Assembly: GCA_027014605.1 (NCBI GenBank) | Contig: JALWDJ010000058.1 | Coordinates: 1 to 32,335, forward strand | Source of the DNA: Campylobacteraceae bacterium | GTDB taxonomy: Bacteria > Campylobacterota > Campylobacteria > Campylobacterales > Sulfurovaceae | Length of the DNA stretch: 32,335 nucleotides | Direction of reading: 5' to 3' | Shown: in pieces, positions 8,497 through 16,919 of the stretch | Numbering within the stretch: the first letter of the stretch is position 1 | How the letters are laid out: every line of letters begins with the position of its first letter | Program-made: the position numbers and the translations under genes | The notes under the pieces: model-generated | What the model saw: the letters and a program-made list of their open reading frames with translations, nothing else | The model's database searches: none | What the model was told of the DNA's origin: nothing

Positions 8497-9888
8497 ATGG
8501 ATTTAAAAAAAGTAGCTATATTAGGGAGACCAAATGTTGGTAAAAGCTCCCTATTTAATAGACTTGCAAGGGTAAGAGATGCAATCACATCTGATATAGA
8601 GGGTACAACTAGAGATATTAAAAAGCGAGTTGTTACCATATCAGATAATCGTGATTTTGAAGTAATTGATACAGGTGGTATTGATGATAGTACAGAGATG
8701 TTTTCTACTGTAAAAAAGCTCTCTCTAAAGACAGCTAAAGAGGCTGATATTATTATCTATATGGTAGATGGCAAAACTATCCCACAAGATGAGGATAAAG
8801 AGTTATTTTATAGACTTCAAAAGCTAAATAAACCAATAGTATTAATTGTAAATAAGATAGATAATGATAGAGATAGAGATAGTAAATTTTGGGATTTTTA
8901 TGATTTTGGAGCTGATATAACTCTGCCAATATCAGTAAGTCATAACCGTTATATGAATGCTCTATATAGTTGGTTAGAGGAGCATATCCCTGCAAGAAAA
9001 CAGAAAGAGACTCTAATTTTAGAAGAGGATAATGAACCATCATTTGAAGATATTGTAAAGAAGATTGATGATATTGATATAGTAGATAAAGATATAAAAG
9101 TAGCAATTATTGGTAGAGTAAATACAGGTAAGAGTTCACTTCTAAATGCACTTCTTAAAGAGGAGAGAGCAGTTGTATCTAGTGTGGCAGGGACTACGAT
9201 TGACCCAATTAATGAGTCTATAGAGTATAAAGATTACAATATTACATTTATAGATACAGCAGGGATTAGAAGACGAGGCAAAATAGAAGGGATTGAGAAG
9301 TATGCTCTATATAGAACTGAAGAGATGTTAAAAAAAGCAGATATTGCTCTACTTATTATTGATGCAACTGTTGGAGTCTTTGAGTTAGATGAGAGAATTG
9401 CCAATCTAATAGAAAAATATAGGCTTGGTTCTTTAATTGTTATAAATAAGTGGGATATAAGAGGAGATATAACTTATGAAAAGGCTGTTGAAGATATTCG
9501 TGATAAATTAAAATTTCTACATTATGCACCACTTATTACAGTTTCAGCTAAAACAGGTCAAAGAGTTAATAAAATATTAGATGAGATAATTTCAATCTAT
9601 GAGAGATATAAACAGAGAATACCTACATCTAAACTTAATGAAGTAATCAAATTCGCAGTAGGAAAACATCACCCACCATCATATAATGGAGCTGTTGTTA
9701 AGATAAAATTTGCTACTCAATATGAGATAAAACCACCAAAAATTGCTCTTATTATGAATAGACCTGATGGACTCCACTTTTCATATAAGAGATATCTTGC
9801 AAATACTCTTAGAAGTAAGTTTGATTTTAGAGGAGTTCCACTTGATATATCTGCACGGCGTAGAGGCGAAAGAGTAGAAGATGATTAA
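8497..9888 (+). CDS. der: Ribosome-assembly GTPase Der (EngA)
   Basis: Der is a tandem-GTPase factor needed for late 50S subunit assembly. The 463-aa protein has two G domains: the first P-loop is GRPNVGKSS (10-18) with DTGG, and the second is GRVNTGKSS (about 205-213) with DTAG. NKID and NKWD supply the guanine-specificity motifs. A C-terminal KH-like domain follows (about 365-455). The length is normal. Its stop overlaps the stop of the convergent downstream gene by 4 bp. A TATAAT box 30 bp upstream suggests its own promoter. Confidence 0.97.
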   Translation: MDLKKVAILGRPNVGKSSLFNRLARVRDAITSDIEGTTRDIKKRVVTISDNRDFEVIDTGGIDDSTEMFSTVKKLSLKTAKEADIIIYMVDGKTIPQDEDKELFYRLQKLNKPIVLIVNKIDNDRDRDSKFWDFYDFGADITLPISVSHNRYMNALYSWLEEHIPARKQKETLILEEDNEPSFEDIVKKIDDIDIVDKDIKVAIIGRVNTGKSSLLNALLKEERAVVSSVAGTTIDPINESIEYKDYNITFIDTAGIRRRGKIEGIEKYALYRTEEMLKKADIALLIIDATVGVFELDERIANLIEKYRLGSLIVINKWDIRGDITYEKAVEDIRDKLKFLHYAPLITVSAKTGQRVNKILDEIISIYERYKQRIPTSKLNEVIKFAVGKHHPPSYNGAVVKIKFATQYEIKPPKIALIMNRPDGLHFSYKRYLANTLRSKFDFRGVPLDISARRRGERVEDD

Positions 9889-10478
9889 CTCTTTTTCTCT
9901 AAAACTTCTAAATCTCTTTTACCTAATTTAACATATTTTTTAAACATAGTTAATATAATATCTTTAGGTTGCTTAAACTCTTTAATAAAAAATGCTGTTG
10001 GGTCATTTTCATCAATAGAGCTAGTATCAGCTAAATTATCAATAAAACTATCAAAACTATGCCCTGCCATAACAGCACAAGCGTGTATCATCATTGCATC
10101 TTTTAGCTCATTATCTTCTATGGTATGGTGTAATACTAAAAATATCTCTTTAGCACCCTTTATATCATTTTCGCTGTATCTTTGAATACCATGTTCATAT
10201 ATAGCTCTAGCAGTTGATAACTCTTCTGGATTATTTAGATTAAATCCTTTATGTTGTATAAGATAATCTGCAAGTACATCAAATGATTGATTTACAATAA
10301 AAGTAAAAAGTTCATCTATCTCATCTTGATTAGCCTCTATAGCTAGTTTTGTACCTAATAACCGATATGCCTTATCTATACTCTTTTGGCTCTTTACCTC
10401 ATCTTCTAACTTTTTTAAATCTCTAATAAAAGTTTCATCTTTTTTTAGAGCTTCTATATCTATCTTAGGTTCTTTCAT
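9885..10478 (-). CDS. Conserved unknown protein, helical, coupled to the DapC-like gene
   Basis: I do not recognise a family. The 197-aa protein is acidic and mostly helical, with no signal peptide or membrane segment, so it is probably cytoplasmic. Visible points are a His pair in VLHHTIEDNELKDAMMIHAC and a later AGHSFDSFID segment, around residues 124-152. The ATG (10476-10478) overlaps the stop of the aminotransferase gene by one base (TAATG), with GGAG about 8 nt upstream, so translation is coupled. The stop overlaps der by 4 bp. Position suggests it belongs with the aminotransferase, but there is no functional evidence. Confidence 0.7.
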   Translation of the reverse strand: MKEPKIDIEALKKDETFIRDLKKLEDEVKSQKSIDKAYRLLGTKLAIEANQDEIDELFTFIVNQSFDVLADYLIQHKGFNLNNPEELSTARAIYEHGIQRYSENDIKGAKEIFLVLHHTIEDNELKDAMMIHACAVMAGHSFDSFIDNLADTSSIDENDPTAFFIKEFKQPKDIILTMFKKYVKLGKRDLEVLEKKS

Positions 10479-11611
10479 TAATTATTCTCCTTATAGAGTG
10501 CTTCTTTTAATCTTTTTAATGCCTCTCTTGTTTTATCTTTATCATATACTAATGCTAATCTAACAAATCCTTTACCTTCTCCATCTCTTCCTAAAAATGA
10601 ACCTGCTATTACCTTTAGATTATACTCTTTATATAATCTTTTTGTAAACTCTATATCATTATTAACCTTTAACCATATATAGAATGTAGCTAATGGTGGA
10701 TTAATACCTAAAATCTCTTTAGCTATTTTAAAATTCTCAATATATTTAGCTCTAAACTTATCTACATGAGATTGGTCTGCCCACGCTTTAGCTGAAGCAT
10801 ATTGAAGTGGAAGTGGAGAAGCACACCCTACATAGGTTCTATATTTTATATACTCTCTTAATATATTTTCATCTCCTGCTATAAATCCACTTCTAAGCCC
10901 AGGGGCTGATGAGCGTTTAGATATGGAGTTGACAACCAATATATTTTTAAAACTACTATTCCCAACCTCTATACTAGCATTTAGTAGTGATGGGAGAGGT
11001 TTATCTAAATATAGGTCAATATAACACTCATCATTTAATAGAATAAAATTATATTTTAGTGCAAGTTCTACCCACCTCTTTAGCTCGTCCATTAATATAA
11101 CTGATGAGGTTGGATTATTTGGAGTATTAATAATAACTAAATTACATCTGGTAAGAACCTTTTCATCTACCTTAGGTTTAAAAGAGTTTTGGGGAGTTAA
11201 ATTAAGATACATAACTTTAGCTCTACTAGCTATTGATGCTCCCTCATATATTTGATAAAATGGATTTGTAAATGCCATTATAGGATTTTCTATATTATGG
11301 AGTAGAAATTGAGGAAAATTAAATAGTACCTCTCTTGTTCCAAATGTTGGTATGATTTGAGAACTATCTAAATCTAAATTAAAACGATTTTTTAAATAGG
11401 TTAATATCCCTTTTAGTAAAATAGGTTCACCTGAACTTTTAGGATATCTGTTTAATAGATAAGCTTTACTATTTAATTCATCTAAGATAAATTTTGGTGT
11501 AGAAAATTGTGGTTCTCCAATAGTTAAATTAAGTGGTTTTAAATTAGGATTTGGGATAATATCTTGTATTAGATTATTTAGTTTTTCAAATGGATATGTT
11601 TCAAAGTTCAA
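10478..11611 (-). CDS. Class I/II aminotransferase, probably succinyldiaminopimelate transaminase (DapC-like)
   Basis: This fold-type I PLP aminotransferase has 377 aa. Visible residues are NTPNNPT at 162-168, the DEC-Y cofactor site at 194-197, the Schiff-base lysine K232 in SISKRSSAPGLRSGF, and the substrate-carboxylate arginine R240. Campylobacterota proteins of this type are assigned to N-succinyl-LL-diaminopimelate transamination in lysine and peptidoglycan synthesis; lysA nearby fits, but an aspartate or aromatic aminotransferase is possible. The start is TTG (11609-11611), with GAGGA at a good distance. That ribosome-binding site and the first base of the start lie in a 10-bp inverted repeat. 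Confidence 0.8.
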   Translation of the reverse strand: MNFETYPFEKLNNLIQDIIPNPNLKPLNLTIGEPQFSTPKFILDELNSKAYLLNRYPKSSGEPILLKGILTYLKNRFNLDLDSSQIIPTFGTREVLFNFPQFLLHNIENPIMAFTNPFYQIYEGASIASRAKVMYLNLTPQNSFKPKVDEKVLTRCNLVIINTPNNPTSSVILMDELKRWVELALKYNFILLNDECYIDLYLDKPLPSLLNASIEVGNSSFKNILVVNSISKRSSAPGLRSGFIAGDENILREYIKYRTYVGCASPLPLQYASAKAWADQSHVDKFRAKYIENFKIAKEILGINPPLATFYIWLKVNNDIEFTKRLYKEYNLKVIAGSFLGRDGEGKGFVRLALVYDKDKTREALKRLKEALYKENN

Positions 11612-11641
11612 TATAATCCTCTTTTTTAAAAAGGATTATAT
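11611..11641 (-). promoter_or_regulatory. Inverted repeat covering the ribosome-binding site of the DapC-like gene, overlapping a TATAAT box
   Basis: A perfect 10-bp inverted repeat (11611-11620 with 11632-11641, 11-nt loop) masks the Shine-Dalgarno sequence on the minus strand. The distal arm contains TATAAT in the right orientation and about 24 bp before the start codon. It could be a -10 box, an RNA hairpin, or both depending on where transcription begins. Confidence 0.4.
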
Positions 11642-11660
11642 CAAAAATATCTTTCTTTTT

Positions 11661-12038
11661 CTACTCATCTCCCTCACAACTTCCATCTGTTTGTGTTGTA
11701 GGTAACTCTTTATAGTTATAGTCATTAAGTTTTGCAGGTTTTAATTTTTTACAATCTACTTTATCACATGGTTCAGTTTTAGCCATAGGATAATCAACAA
11801 ATACCTCACCCTTAGCCTCCTCTAAATCCTCACAACCTTTACCTTTTTTAAGTTTTGGATTATTTGGTGTTGATTTATCTACTTTTAATTTAATTATTGG
11901 TAAATCAATATCTGATTTTGAGCCTTTTTTTTGAACCTTGGATTTTGTTGTTGTATTTGTTTCTGCTTGACAATTTACTCCTAATCCAACAATAATTAAT
12001 ACACTTAATGCAATATATTTTAATACTACACTTCTCAT
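11661..12038 (-). CDS. Unknown secreted protein with four mature cysteines
   Basis: I do not recognise this 125-aa protein. Residues 1-25 form a signal peptide with a likely cleavage after C-Q-A (23-25). The mature chain is Lys-rich and unstructured-looking, with cysteines at 69, 91, 96 and 121, enough for two disulfides or a metal site. C91-x4-C96 is the closest pair. The ATG is preceded by AAAGGAG. It is divergent from a thioredoxin-fold protein across 160 bp, so it might be a client or partner of that protein; this is inference from position. The DapC-like gene follows on the same strand after 49 bp. Confidence 0.65.
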   Translation of the reverse strand: MRSVVLKYIALSVLIIVGLGVNCQAETNTTTKSKVQKKGSKSDIDLPIIKLKVDKSTPNNPKLKKGKGCEDLEEAKGEVFVDYPMAKTEPCDKVDCKKLKPAKLNDYNYKELPTTQTDGSCEGDE

Positions 12039-12165
12039 ATGTTCTCCTTTATTAATAATTATGCTTAATCGTATGATACATCATTTTTGTTTAGTTAGAC
12101 ATAAATTTTAAAAATAAACTTAATATTATATAGTATATTTAACATAAAAATAATAGAATTTCATA

Positions 12166-12171
12166 TATAAT
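12166..12171 (+). promoter_or_regulatory. Putative -10 box for the tandem thioredoxin gene
   Basis: TATAAT lies 28 bp before the start codon at 12199, in the 160-bp divergent spacer. No -35 box is evident. Confidence 0.45.
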
Positions 12172-12198
12172 TTATTAAAAACTCAAAAAGGAAAATAG

Positions 12199-12972
12199 AT
12201 GAAAAATTTTCTATTACTACTATCAATTCCAGCTATATTAATCTCAGGAGGCTTAAAAAGCTCACTTCTTCAATCTAAAAGAGAAAATAGACCTGTTATG
12301 GTACTTGTAACAGCAGAACATTGCAAATATTGTGCTAAGATGAAAAAATATACTTTAAGTAATCCAGATGTTAAACAAAACTTAGAGGGATTTATATTTA
12401 CACAAGTTGATAAAAATAGTTTAGATGCTCAAAAATATTTGCCACACACTAGATATACTCCAACTATATATTTTATATCTTCAAAATTCCATGTAGTAAA
12501 TACTGTAAGAGGATATCTTAATGCTTATGACTTTAATATGTGGGTTGATGATAGTAGAAAAAAACTTGGAATGGGTACACTATCACACATTGCAAAAACT
12601 GATACAGCAAATAGTTATGTAAAACCTGAAAAAAATTCTATATGGATGTATGATGTTGCATCTGCTATTGATTATGCAAATCAGACAGATAAAAATATTA
12701 TGATTTTTGTTGGCTCTACAAAATCCAAATGGTCAAAAAAGATGGAGACTACAACACTAAAAGATAAAAATATAATAAAAAAATTAGATAATTTTGTATG
12801 GGTAAAATTAAATCATGGAGATAAAGATGCAAAAGCATACGGTATAAATCCTAAACATGTTCCTGTAGTATATTTTATGAGAAGTGATATGAGTGAAATA
12901 GCAGTAGCTAAGGGTTACTATAAAAGTAAGGATTTTGAAAAATGGATAAGATATGTAAAATCTAAAATATAA
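12199..12972 (+). CDS. Exported protein with two thioredoxin-fold domains, the second lacking its cysteines
   Basis: The 257-aa protein starts with a hydrophobic signal-like segment (about 3-18), so it is probably periplasmic. Domain 1 (about 20-125) has the redox motif C42-K-Y-C45 and a Thr-cis-Pro at 87-88, as in thiol-disulfide reductases and DUF255/thioredoxin_7-type proteins. Domain 2 (about 150-255) aligns with domain 1 but has S176-K-W-S179 where the active site should be, and keeps a Pro at 222. Only domain 1 can do dithiol chemistry; domain 2 may bind a partner. The ATG has AAGGA upstream. The Cys-bearing secreted protein is divergent and a His-rich propeller lipoprotein lies downstream. 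Confidence 0.8.
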   Translation: MKNFLLLLSIPAILISGGLKSSLLQSKRENRPVMVLVTAEHCKYCAKMKKYTLSNPDVKQNLEGFIFTQVDKNSLDAQKYLPHTRYTPTIYFISSKFHVVNTVRGYLNAYDFNMWVDDSRKKLGMGTLSHIAKTDTANSYVKPEKNSIWMYDVASAIDYANQTDKNIMIFVGSTKSKWSKKMETTTLKDKNIIKKLDNFVWVKLNHGDKDAKAYGINPKHVPVVYFMRSDMSEIAVAKGYYKSKDFEKWIRYVKSKI

Positions 12973-13021
12973 TAGTTTTTAATAAAAATTCCAATATTTG
13001 TATTTAGTTAAATTTAACATC

Positions 13022-13060
13022 AGTAATACTTATAAATTACTAATACTTTTATATTATACT
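13022..13060 (+). promoter_or_regulatory. Putative promoter and operator-like repeat for the propeller lipoprotein
   Basis: AGTAAT (13022-13027) and ATTACT (13036-13041) form a 6-bp inverted repeat with an 8-nt spacer. It lies just upstream of a TATACT -10 candidate at 13055-13060, which is 28 bp before the start codon. The placement would suit a regulator site, but no regulator is identified. Confidence 0.35.
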
Positions 13061-13088
13061 TTTTCATTAAAATATTTAAGGATAAAAA

Positions 13089-14507
13089 ATGAAAAAGTTA
13101 ATAATAGCTAATCTATTTATCATGTCATTTTTACTTATAGGTTGTGGTAAAGATAATAATTTCATAACAGAAAATAGAGTTCAAAACAGAACAGATAGAG
13201 ATTTTTATATAAACTCTTCAAATGAAAAAACAAGAGCTTATTTTGGAGATAAGGTAAACAACCTTATTGTTGTAGTAGATGTTGAAAATATGAAAGTTCT
13301 TAAAAAAATTCCAACAGGAAATAGTATTAGTTATGCATCTGAAGTAATTAAAACAGAAGCTTCTCATGGTTTATCAACACCAAAAATGTATATTGATAAT
13401 AGAGGAAGTAATGTAATTAGTGTTTTAGATTCAGCGACTAATACAATTACAAAAAATATTGCATTAAAGTTTTATCCAAGAAGTATTGATGTAGAGAAGA
13501 GAACAGGTTTAGTATCTGTTTCGGGAGTTAACAAACCAATGGTATCTATTATAGATAGTAAAACAGATACTGTTATTGCTACAGTTGGAGATAATGAAGT
13601 AACTGCTCCAACAACTAGTGGACATAGTTATTTAGCTAGTGGAACTATGGCTTCAGGACACCCACATTGGTTAAATCAAAACCATTTTATCTTAATTGAC
13701 CGTCAACATAAATCAATCTCTACTTATAAAATTGAGAAAAATAGTGATGGAACTTGGAACACAACAAAATTAAATGAGATTACAACGCCATCACCTGTTC
13801 ATAATCTTATTCCACCAGAGATACATGGACAACATGGAAGAAGACATGGAGAGTATCTATCAACAATTTTTTATGCTACAGCAGAAGGAGCAACAGATAT
13901 ATATCCATCAGTATTGAAGTTAGAGTTTTTAGAGGGAAAAGGATTATCTATTGTTGATAATTTAGAGATTAAAAAAGATGGACTCTCACCTAATATAATG
14001 GGTGTTCATCATCTTAACTTTCTAAAAGACCAAAAGACAATTTATGTTGGCTCAGATGAAGGAAACCTTTTTATAGTAGATTATAGTACTTCTCCAATGC
14101 GTATTATAAAAACTGTTAAAGCAGGAATGGGAGCAGGACACACTGATGAGATGAAACATAATAATATTGCTGTTGTAATTAATCATAAAGATAGTTTTAT
14201 TACACTCATGAATACAGCAACAAATGAAAAGATAGCTGATATTGAAGTAAGTAAATTATCAAAAGATGAATTAGGTTCTGTGCAGACACAATCTCACCCT
14301 AAATATCACTTTTCAAGAGATGGTCGTTACTTTTATATGTTTTTAACTGAAGAGGGAGCTTTTGTAAAAGTTGATTTAGTAGCTAAAAAAGTTGTAGAGC
14401 GTCTTGAAATTGGTGGAAAATTAGCTATGGGTTCTTTTATTAAAGTTAAAAATGGGAAACATTCAAATAATAATGGGCATCATAATTCCAATAGACACAA
14501 AAAATAA
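13089..14507 (+). CDS. His-rich YncE-like beta-propeller lipoprotein
   Basis: The 472-aa protein has a lipoprotein signal ending L16-I-G-C19, so it should be lipid-anchored facing the periplasm or surface. The rest shows propeller-type repeats resembling YncE and cytochrome d1-like folds, such as VVDVENMKVLKKIPTG, VISVLDSATNTI and VSIIDSKTDTVIATVGD. Histidines cluster in conserved-looking loops: H191/H193/H199, H238, H246/H249/H253, H307/H308, H351/H357, H403/H407. A His-rich tail follows (H458, H464, H465, H470). There is no CxxCH haem motif. A metal site is plausible but inferred. The ATG is preceded by AAGGA. It lies 116 bp after the tandem thioredoxin gene, with its own promoter candidate. 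Confidence 0.72.
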   Translation: MKKLIIANLFIMSFLLIGCGKDNNFITENRVQNRTDRDFYINSSNEKTRAYFGDKVNNLIVVVDVENMKVLKKIPTGNSISYASEVIKTEASHGLSTPKMYIDNRGSNVISVLDSATNTITKNIALKFYPRSIDVEKRTGLVSVSGVNKPMVSIIDSKTDTVIATVGDNEVTAPTTSGHSYLASGTMASGHPHWLNQNHFILIDRQHKSISTYKIEKNSDGTWNTTKLNEITTPSPVHNLIPPEIHGQHGRRHGEYLSTIFYATAEGATDIYPSVLKLEFLEGKGLSIVDNLEIKKDGLSPNIMGVHHLNFLKDQKTIYVGSDEGNLFIVDYSTSPMRIIKTVKAGMGAGHTDEMKHNNIAVVINHKDSFITLMNTATNEKIADIEVSKLSKDELGSVQTQSHPKYHFSRDGRYFYMFLTEEGAFVKVDLVAKKVVERLEIGGKLAMGSFIKVKNGKHSNNNGHHNSNRHKK

Positions 14508-14580
14508 GACATTTTATTTGATTAGTATTTTAAAAGTTAATATAGAGAAGTAAAAATCTAAACTATAACAAAAATTTAGA

Positions 14581-14586
14581 TAAAAT
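14581..14586 (+). promoter_or_regulatory. Putative -10 box for lysA
   Basis: GATAAAAT centred here lies about 33 bp before the lysA ATG. A 7-bp inverted repeat (ATCTAAA 14556-14562, TTTAGAT 14575-14581) abuts it and could be an operator. Confidence 0.45.
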
Positions 14587-14618
14587 CCCAATTAATAATA
14601 GAAATTAGGATTTAATTA

Positions 14619-15839
14619 ATGAGTTTAGATATTAAAACTTTAGTCAAAAAGTATGATACACCTCTATATATATATGATTTTAATAGAGTTGAAAAACAGT
14701 ATAATGGTTTAAAAGAGGTATTTAGTGGTAAAAAATCACTAATAGCTTATGCAGTCAAAGCAAACTCAAATCTAGCACTTCTTAAATATTTAGCAAAGCT
14801 TGGAAGTGGAGCAGATTGTGTAAGTATTGGAGAGATTAAAAGAGCTTTAAGAGCAGGGATTAAAAAATATAAGATAATATTTTCAGGTGTGGGGAAGAGA
14901 GACAGAGAGATAAGAGAAGCTTTAGAGAATAATATTTTACTTATAAATTTAGAAAGTGAAGCTGAGATGAAGAGAGTTGAAATGATAGCTAAAGATTTAG
15001 AGATAGAGGCTAGAATTTCAATTAGAGTTAACCCTAATGTTGACCCTAAAACTCACCCATATATCTCTACAGGATTACATAAAAATAAATTTGGAGTTAG
15101 TATAGATATGGCAAAAAGAATGTATATCTATGCAAAAAAATCTAAAAATCTAAATCCTATAGGGATACATTTTCATATTGGCTCACAACTAACAGAGCTA
15201 TCTCCAATTAAAGAGGCGTGTGAAATTGTAGCAGATTTAGTTCGCTCACTAAAAGCTATTGATATTGATATTAAATTTTTTGATATTGGTGGAGGATTGG
15301 GGGTTATTTATAATGATGAAACTCCTATTAATCCAAAAGATTACGCATTAACTATTATAAGAGCTATTAAGGATTTAGACTTAACCATTGTTCTAGAACC
15401 AGGTAGATATCTAATGGCAAACTCTGGAATTTTTTTAACAAGAGTTCTATATGAAAAACAGAATGGAGACAAGAGATTTGTTATTGTTGATGGTGCCATG
15501 AATGACCTATTAAGACCAAGTCTATATAGTGCATATCATAAGATAGAGGCAGTTCAAAAAGAGGGTGAGAAGAGTTTAGCCGATGTGGTAGGGCCTGTTT
15601 GTGAAAGTGGTGATTTTTTAGGAAAAGATATTTTACTCCCTCCACTAAATCATGGGGATGTTTTAGTAGTACATAGTGCAGGGGCTTATGGATTTACAAT
15701 GTCTAGTAACTATAACACTAGAGGTAGAGTAGCAGAGGTTGCAATATATAATGGTAAAGATTATCTAATTAGAGAGAGAGAGTCGTTTAGTGACCAGATA
15801 AGATTAGAAGAGAGTTGTGATACAAGTTGGCAAGATTAA
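14619..15839 (+). CDS. lysA: Diaminopimelate decarboxylase
   Basis: It decarboxylates meso-diaminopimelate to L-lysine, the last step of the pathway. The 406-aa fold-type III PLP enzyme has the Schiff-base K48 in AYAVKANS, HIGSQ near residue 197, the phosphate-binding GGGLG near 234, EPGR near 265 and the C-E-S-G-D segment from the partner subunit near 338. The ATG has AGGAT upstream. pheA follows after 12 bp and starts a long co-directional run to metK. The DapC-like enzyme at 10478-11611 would supply an earlier step. Confidence 0.97.
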   Translation: MSLDIKTLVKKYDTPLYIYDFNRVEKQYNGLKEVFSGKKSLIAYAVKANSNLALLKYLAKLGSGADCVSIGEIKRALRAGIKKYKIIFSGVGKRDREIREALENNILLINLESEAEMKRVEMIAKDLEIEARISIRVNPNVDPKTHPYISTGLHKNKFGVSIDMAKRMYIYAKKSKNLNPIGIHFHIGSQLTELSPIKEACEIVADLVRSLKAIDIDIKFFDIGGGLGVIYNDETPINPKDYALTIIRAIKDLDLTIVLEPGRYLMANSGIFLTRVLYEKQNGDKRFVIVDGAMNDLLRPSLYSAYHKIEAVQKEGEKSLADVVGPVCESGDFLGKDILLPPLNHGDVLVVHSAGAYGFTMSSNYNTRGRVAEVAIYNGKDYLIRERESFSDQIRLEESCDTSWQD

Positions 15840-15851
15840 AAAGGGTAAATT

Positions 15852-16910
15852 ATGACACTAGATGAGTTAAGAGCTAAAATTGATGAGATAGATAATAAGT
15901 TACTAGAGCTTTATAATCAGAGAATGGAATTTGTTCATAAGGTAGGAGAGTTAAAAAATACAATAGGTGCACCAATCTATAGGCCAGAGAGAGAACTCTC
16001 TATTTTAACTCGTCTAAAAGAGAAAAATAGAGGAAAGTTAACAGACAAAGCTATTGATGCTCTATTTTTGGAGCTTTTTGCTGTAGCTAGAAATATGGAA
16101 TTACCAGAGAGAGTGGCCTATCTTGGACCAGAAGCTAGTTTTACACATCAAGCAGCAGAGAGTAAATTTGGAGCTATGAGTTCATATTTACCAATAAAAT
16201 CTATTAAAGGTGTTTTTAGAGAGGTAAACAGAGGAACAGCAAAATTTGGGGTAATTCCTATTGAAAATAGCTCTAATGGGTTTGTAACAGATACAATTAA
16301 TGGATTAACTAATTATAATTTAAAAATTATCGCAGAAGTTTTTGTAGATGTTCATCATGCTTTAGCTACAACTTGTAATAGTATTAAAGATATAAAGAGA
16401 CTCTATTCTAAAGATATAGCATTTGGTCAGTGTCAAAACTTTTTGCAAGATTGTGGATTAGATGAGGTCGAACAGATACCAGTAGAATCAACAGCAAAAG
16501 CTGCAAAACTTGCTAAAGAAGATAAAGAGAGTGGTGCAATATGTGCTAATGTTGCTGCAAAATTATATAACTTACCAATTCTATTTGAAAATATAGAAGA
16601 TTTTGATAATAATAGAACACGATTTTTTATTATTAGTAATTTCGATAATTTACCATCTAAATCAGATAAAACATCTATTATAGTTAAACTTCCAAATAAA
16701 CCAGGAGCTTTAGTTCACTTTTTAAATGATTTTGAGAAGGCAAAAATTAATCTTACTAAGATAAAATCACACATAGTAAAGGGAGAGTCTATATTTTTTA
16801 TTGAATTTAATGGACATAAAGATAATCCTGATATAAAGGATATTTTAGATAAACATAAAGAGTCCATAAAAATTTTAGGCTCTTATGTAAAAGAGAGTGA
16901 TGATATTTAA
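15852..16910 (+). CDS. pheA: Bifunctional chorismate mutase/prephenate dehydratase (P-protein)
   Basis: It converts chorismate to prephenate and then to phenylpyruvate for phenylalanine. The 352-aa protein has an AroQ-type chorismate mutase (1-85), a prephenate dehydratase (about 87-262) with AYLGPEASFTHQA and the catalytic T256-R-F258, and a C-terminal ACT domain (about 274-345). The ACT domain keeps GALV (285-288) but has KSHI (305-308) where the Phe-binding ESRP motif is expected, which may change feedback inhibition. The ATG has AAGGG upstream. It sits 12 bp after lysA and 9 bp before hisC. Confidence 0.96.
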   Translation: MTLDELRAKIDEIDNKLLELYNQRMEFVHKVGELKNTIGAPIYRPERELSILTRLKEKNRGKLTDKAIDALFLELFAVARNMELPERVAYLGPEASFTHQAAESKFGAMSSYLPIKSIKGVFREVNRGTAKFGVIPIENSSNGFVTDTINGLTNYNLKIIAEVFVDVHHALATTCNSIKDIKRLYSKDIAFGQCQNFLQDCGLDEVEQIPVESTAKAAKLAKEDKESGAICANVAAKLYNLPILFENIEDFDNNRTRFFIISNFDNLPSKSDKTSIIVKLPNKPGALVHFLNDFEKAKINLTKIKSHIVKGESIFFIEFNGHKDNPDIKDILDKHKESIKILGSYVKESDDI

Positions 16911-16919
16911 AGGATAATA

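Noticed and set aside
8777-9106. 109-codon frame on the minus strand inside der
   Set aside because: It lies wholly opposite a well-supported gene, is Leu/Tyr-rich as expected for antisense of this codon use, and has no family likeness.
14583-14613. Riboswitch or RNA hairpin controlling lysA
   Set aside because: The leader is far too short for a lysine riboswitch. The left arm of the hairpin overlaps the -10 candidate, so it would not be transcribed from that promoter.
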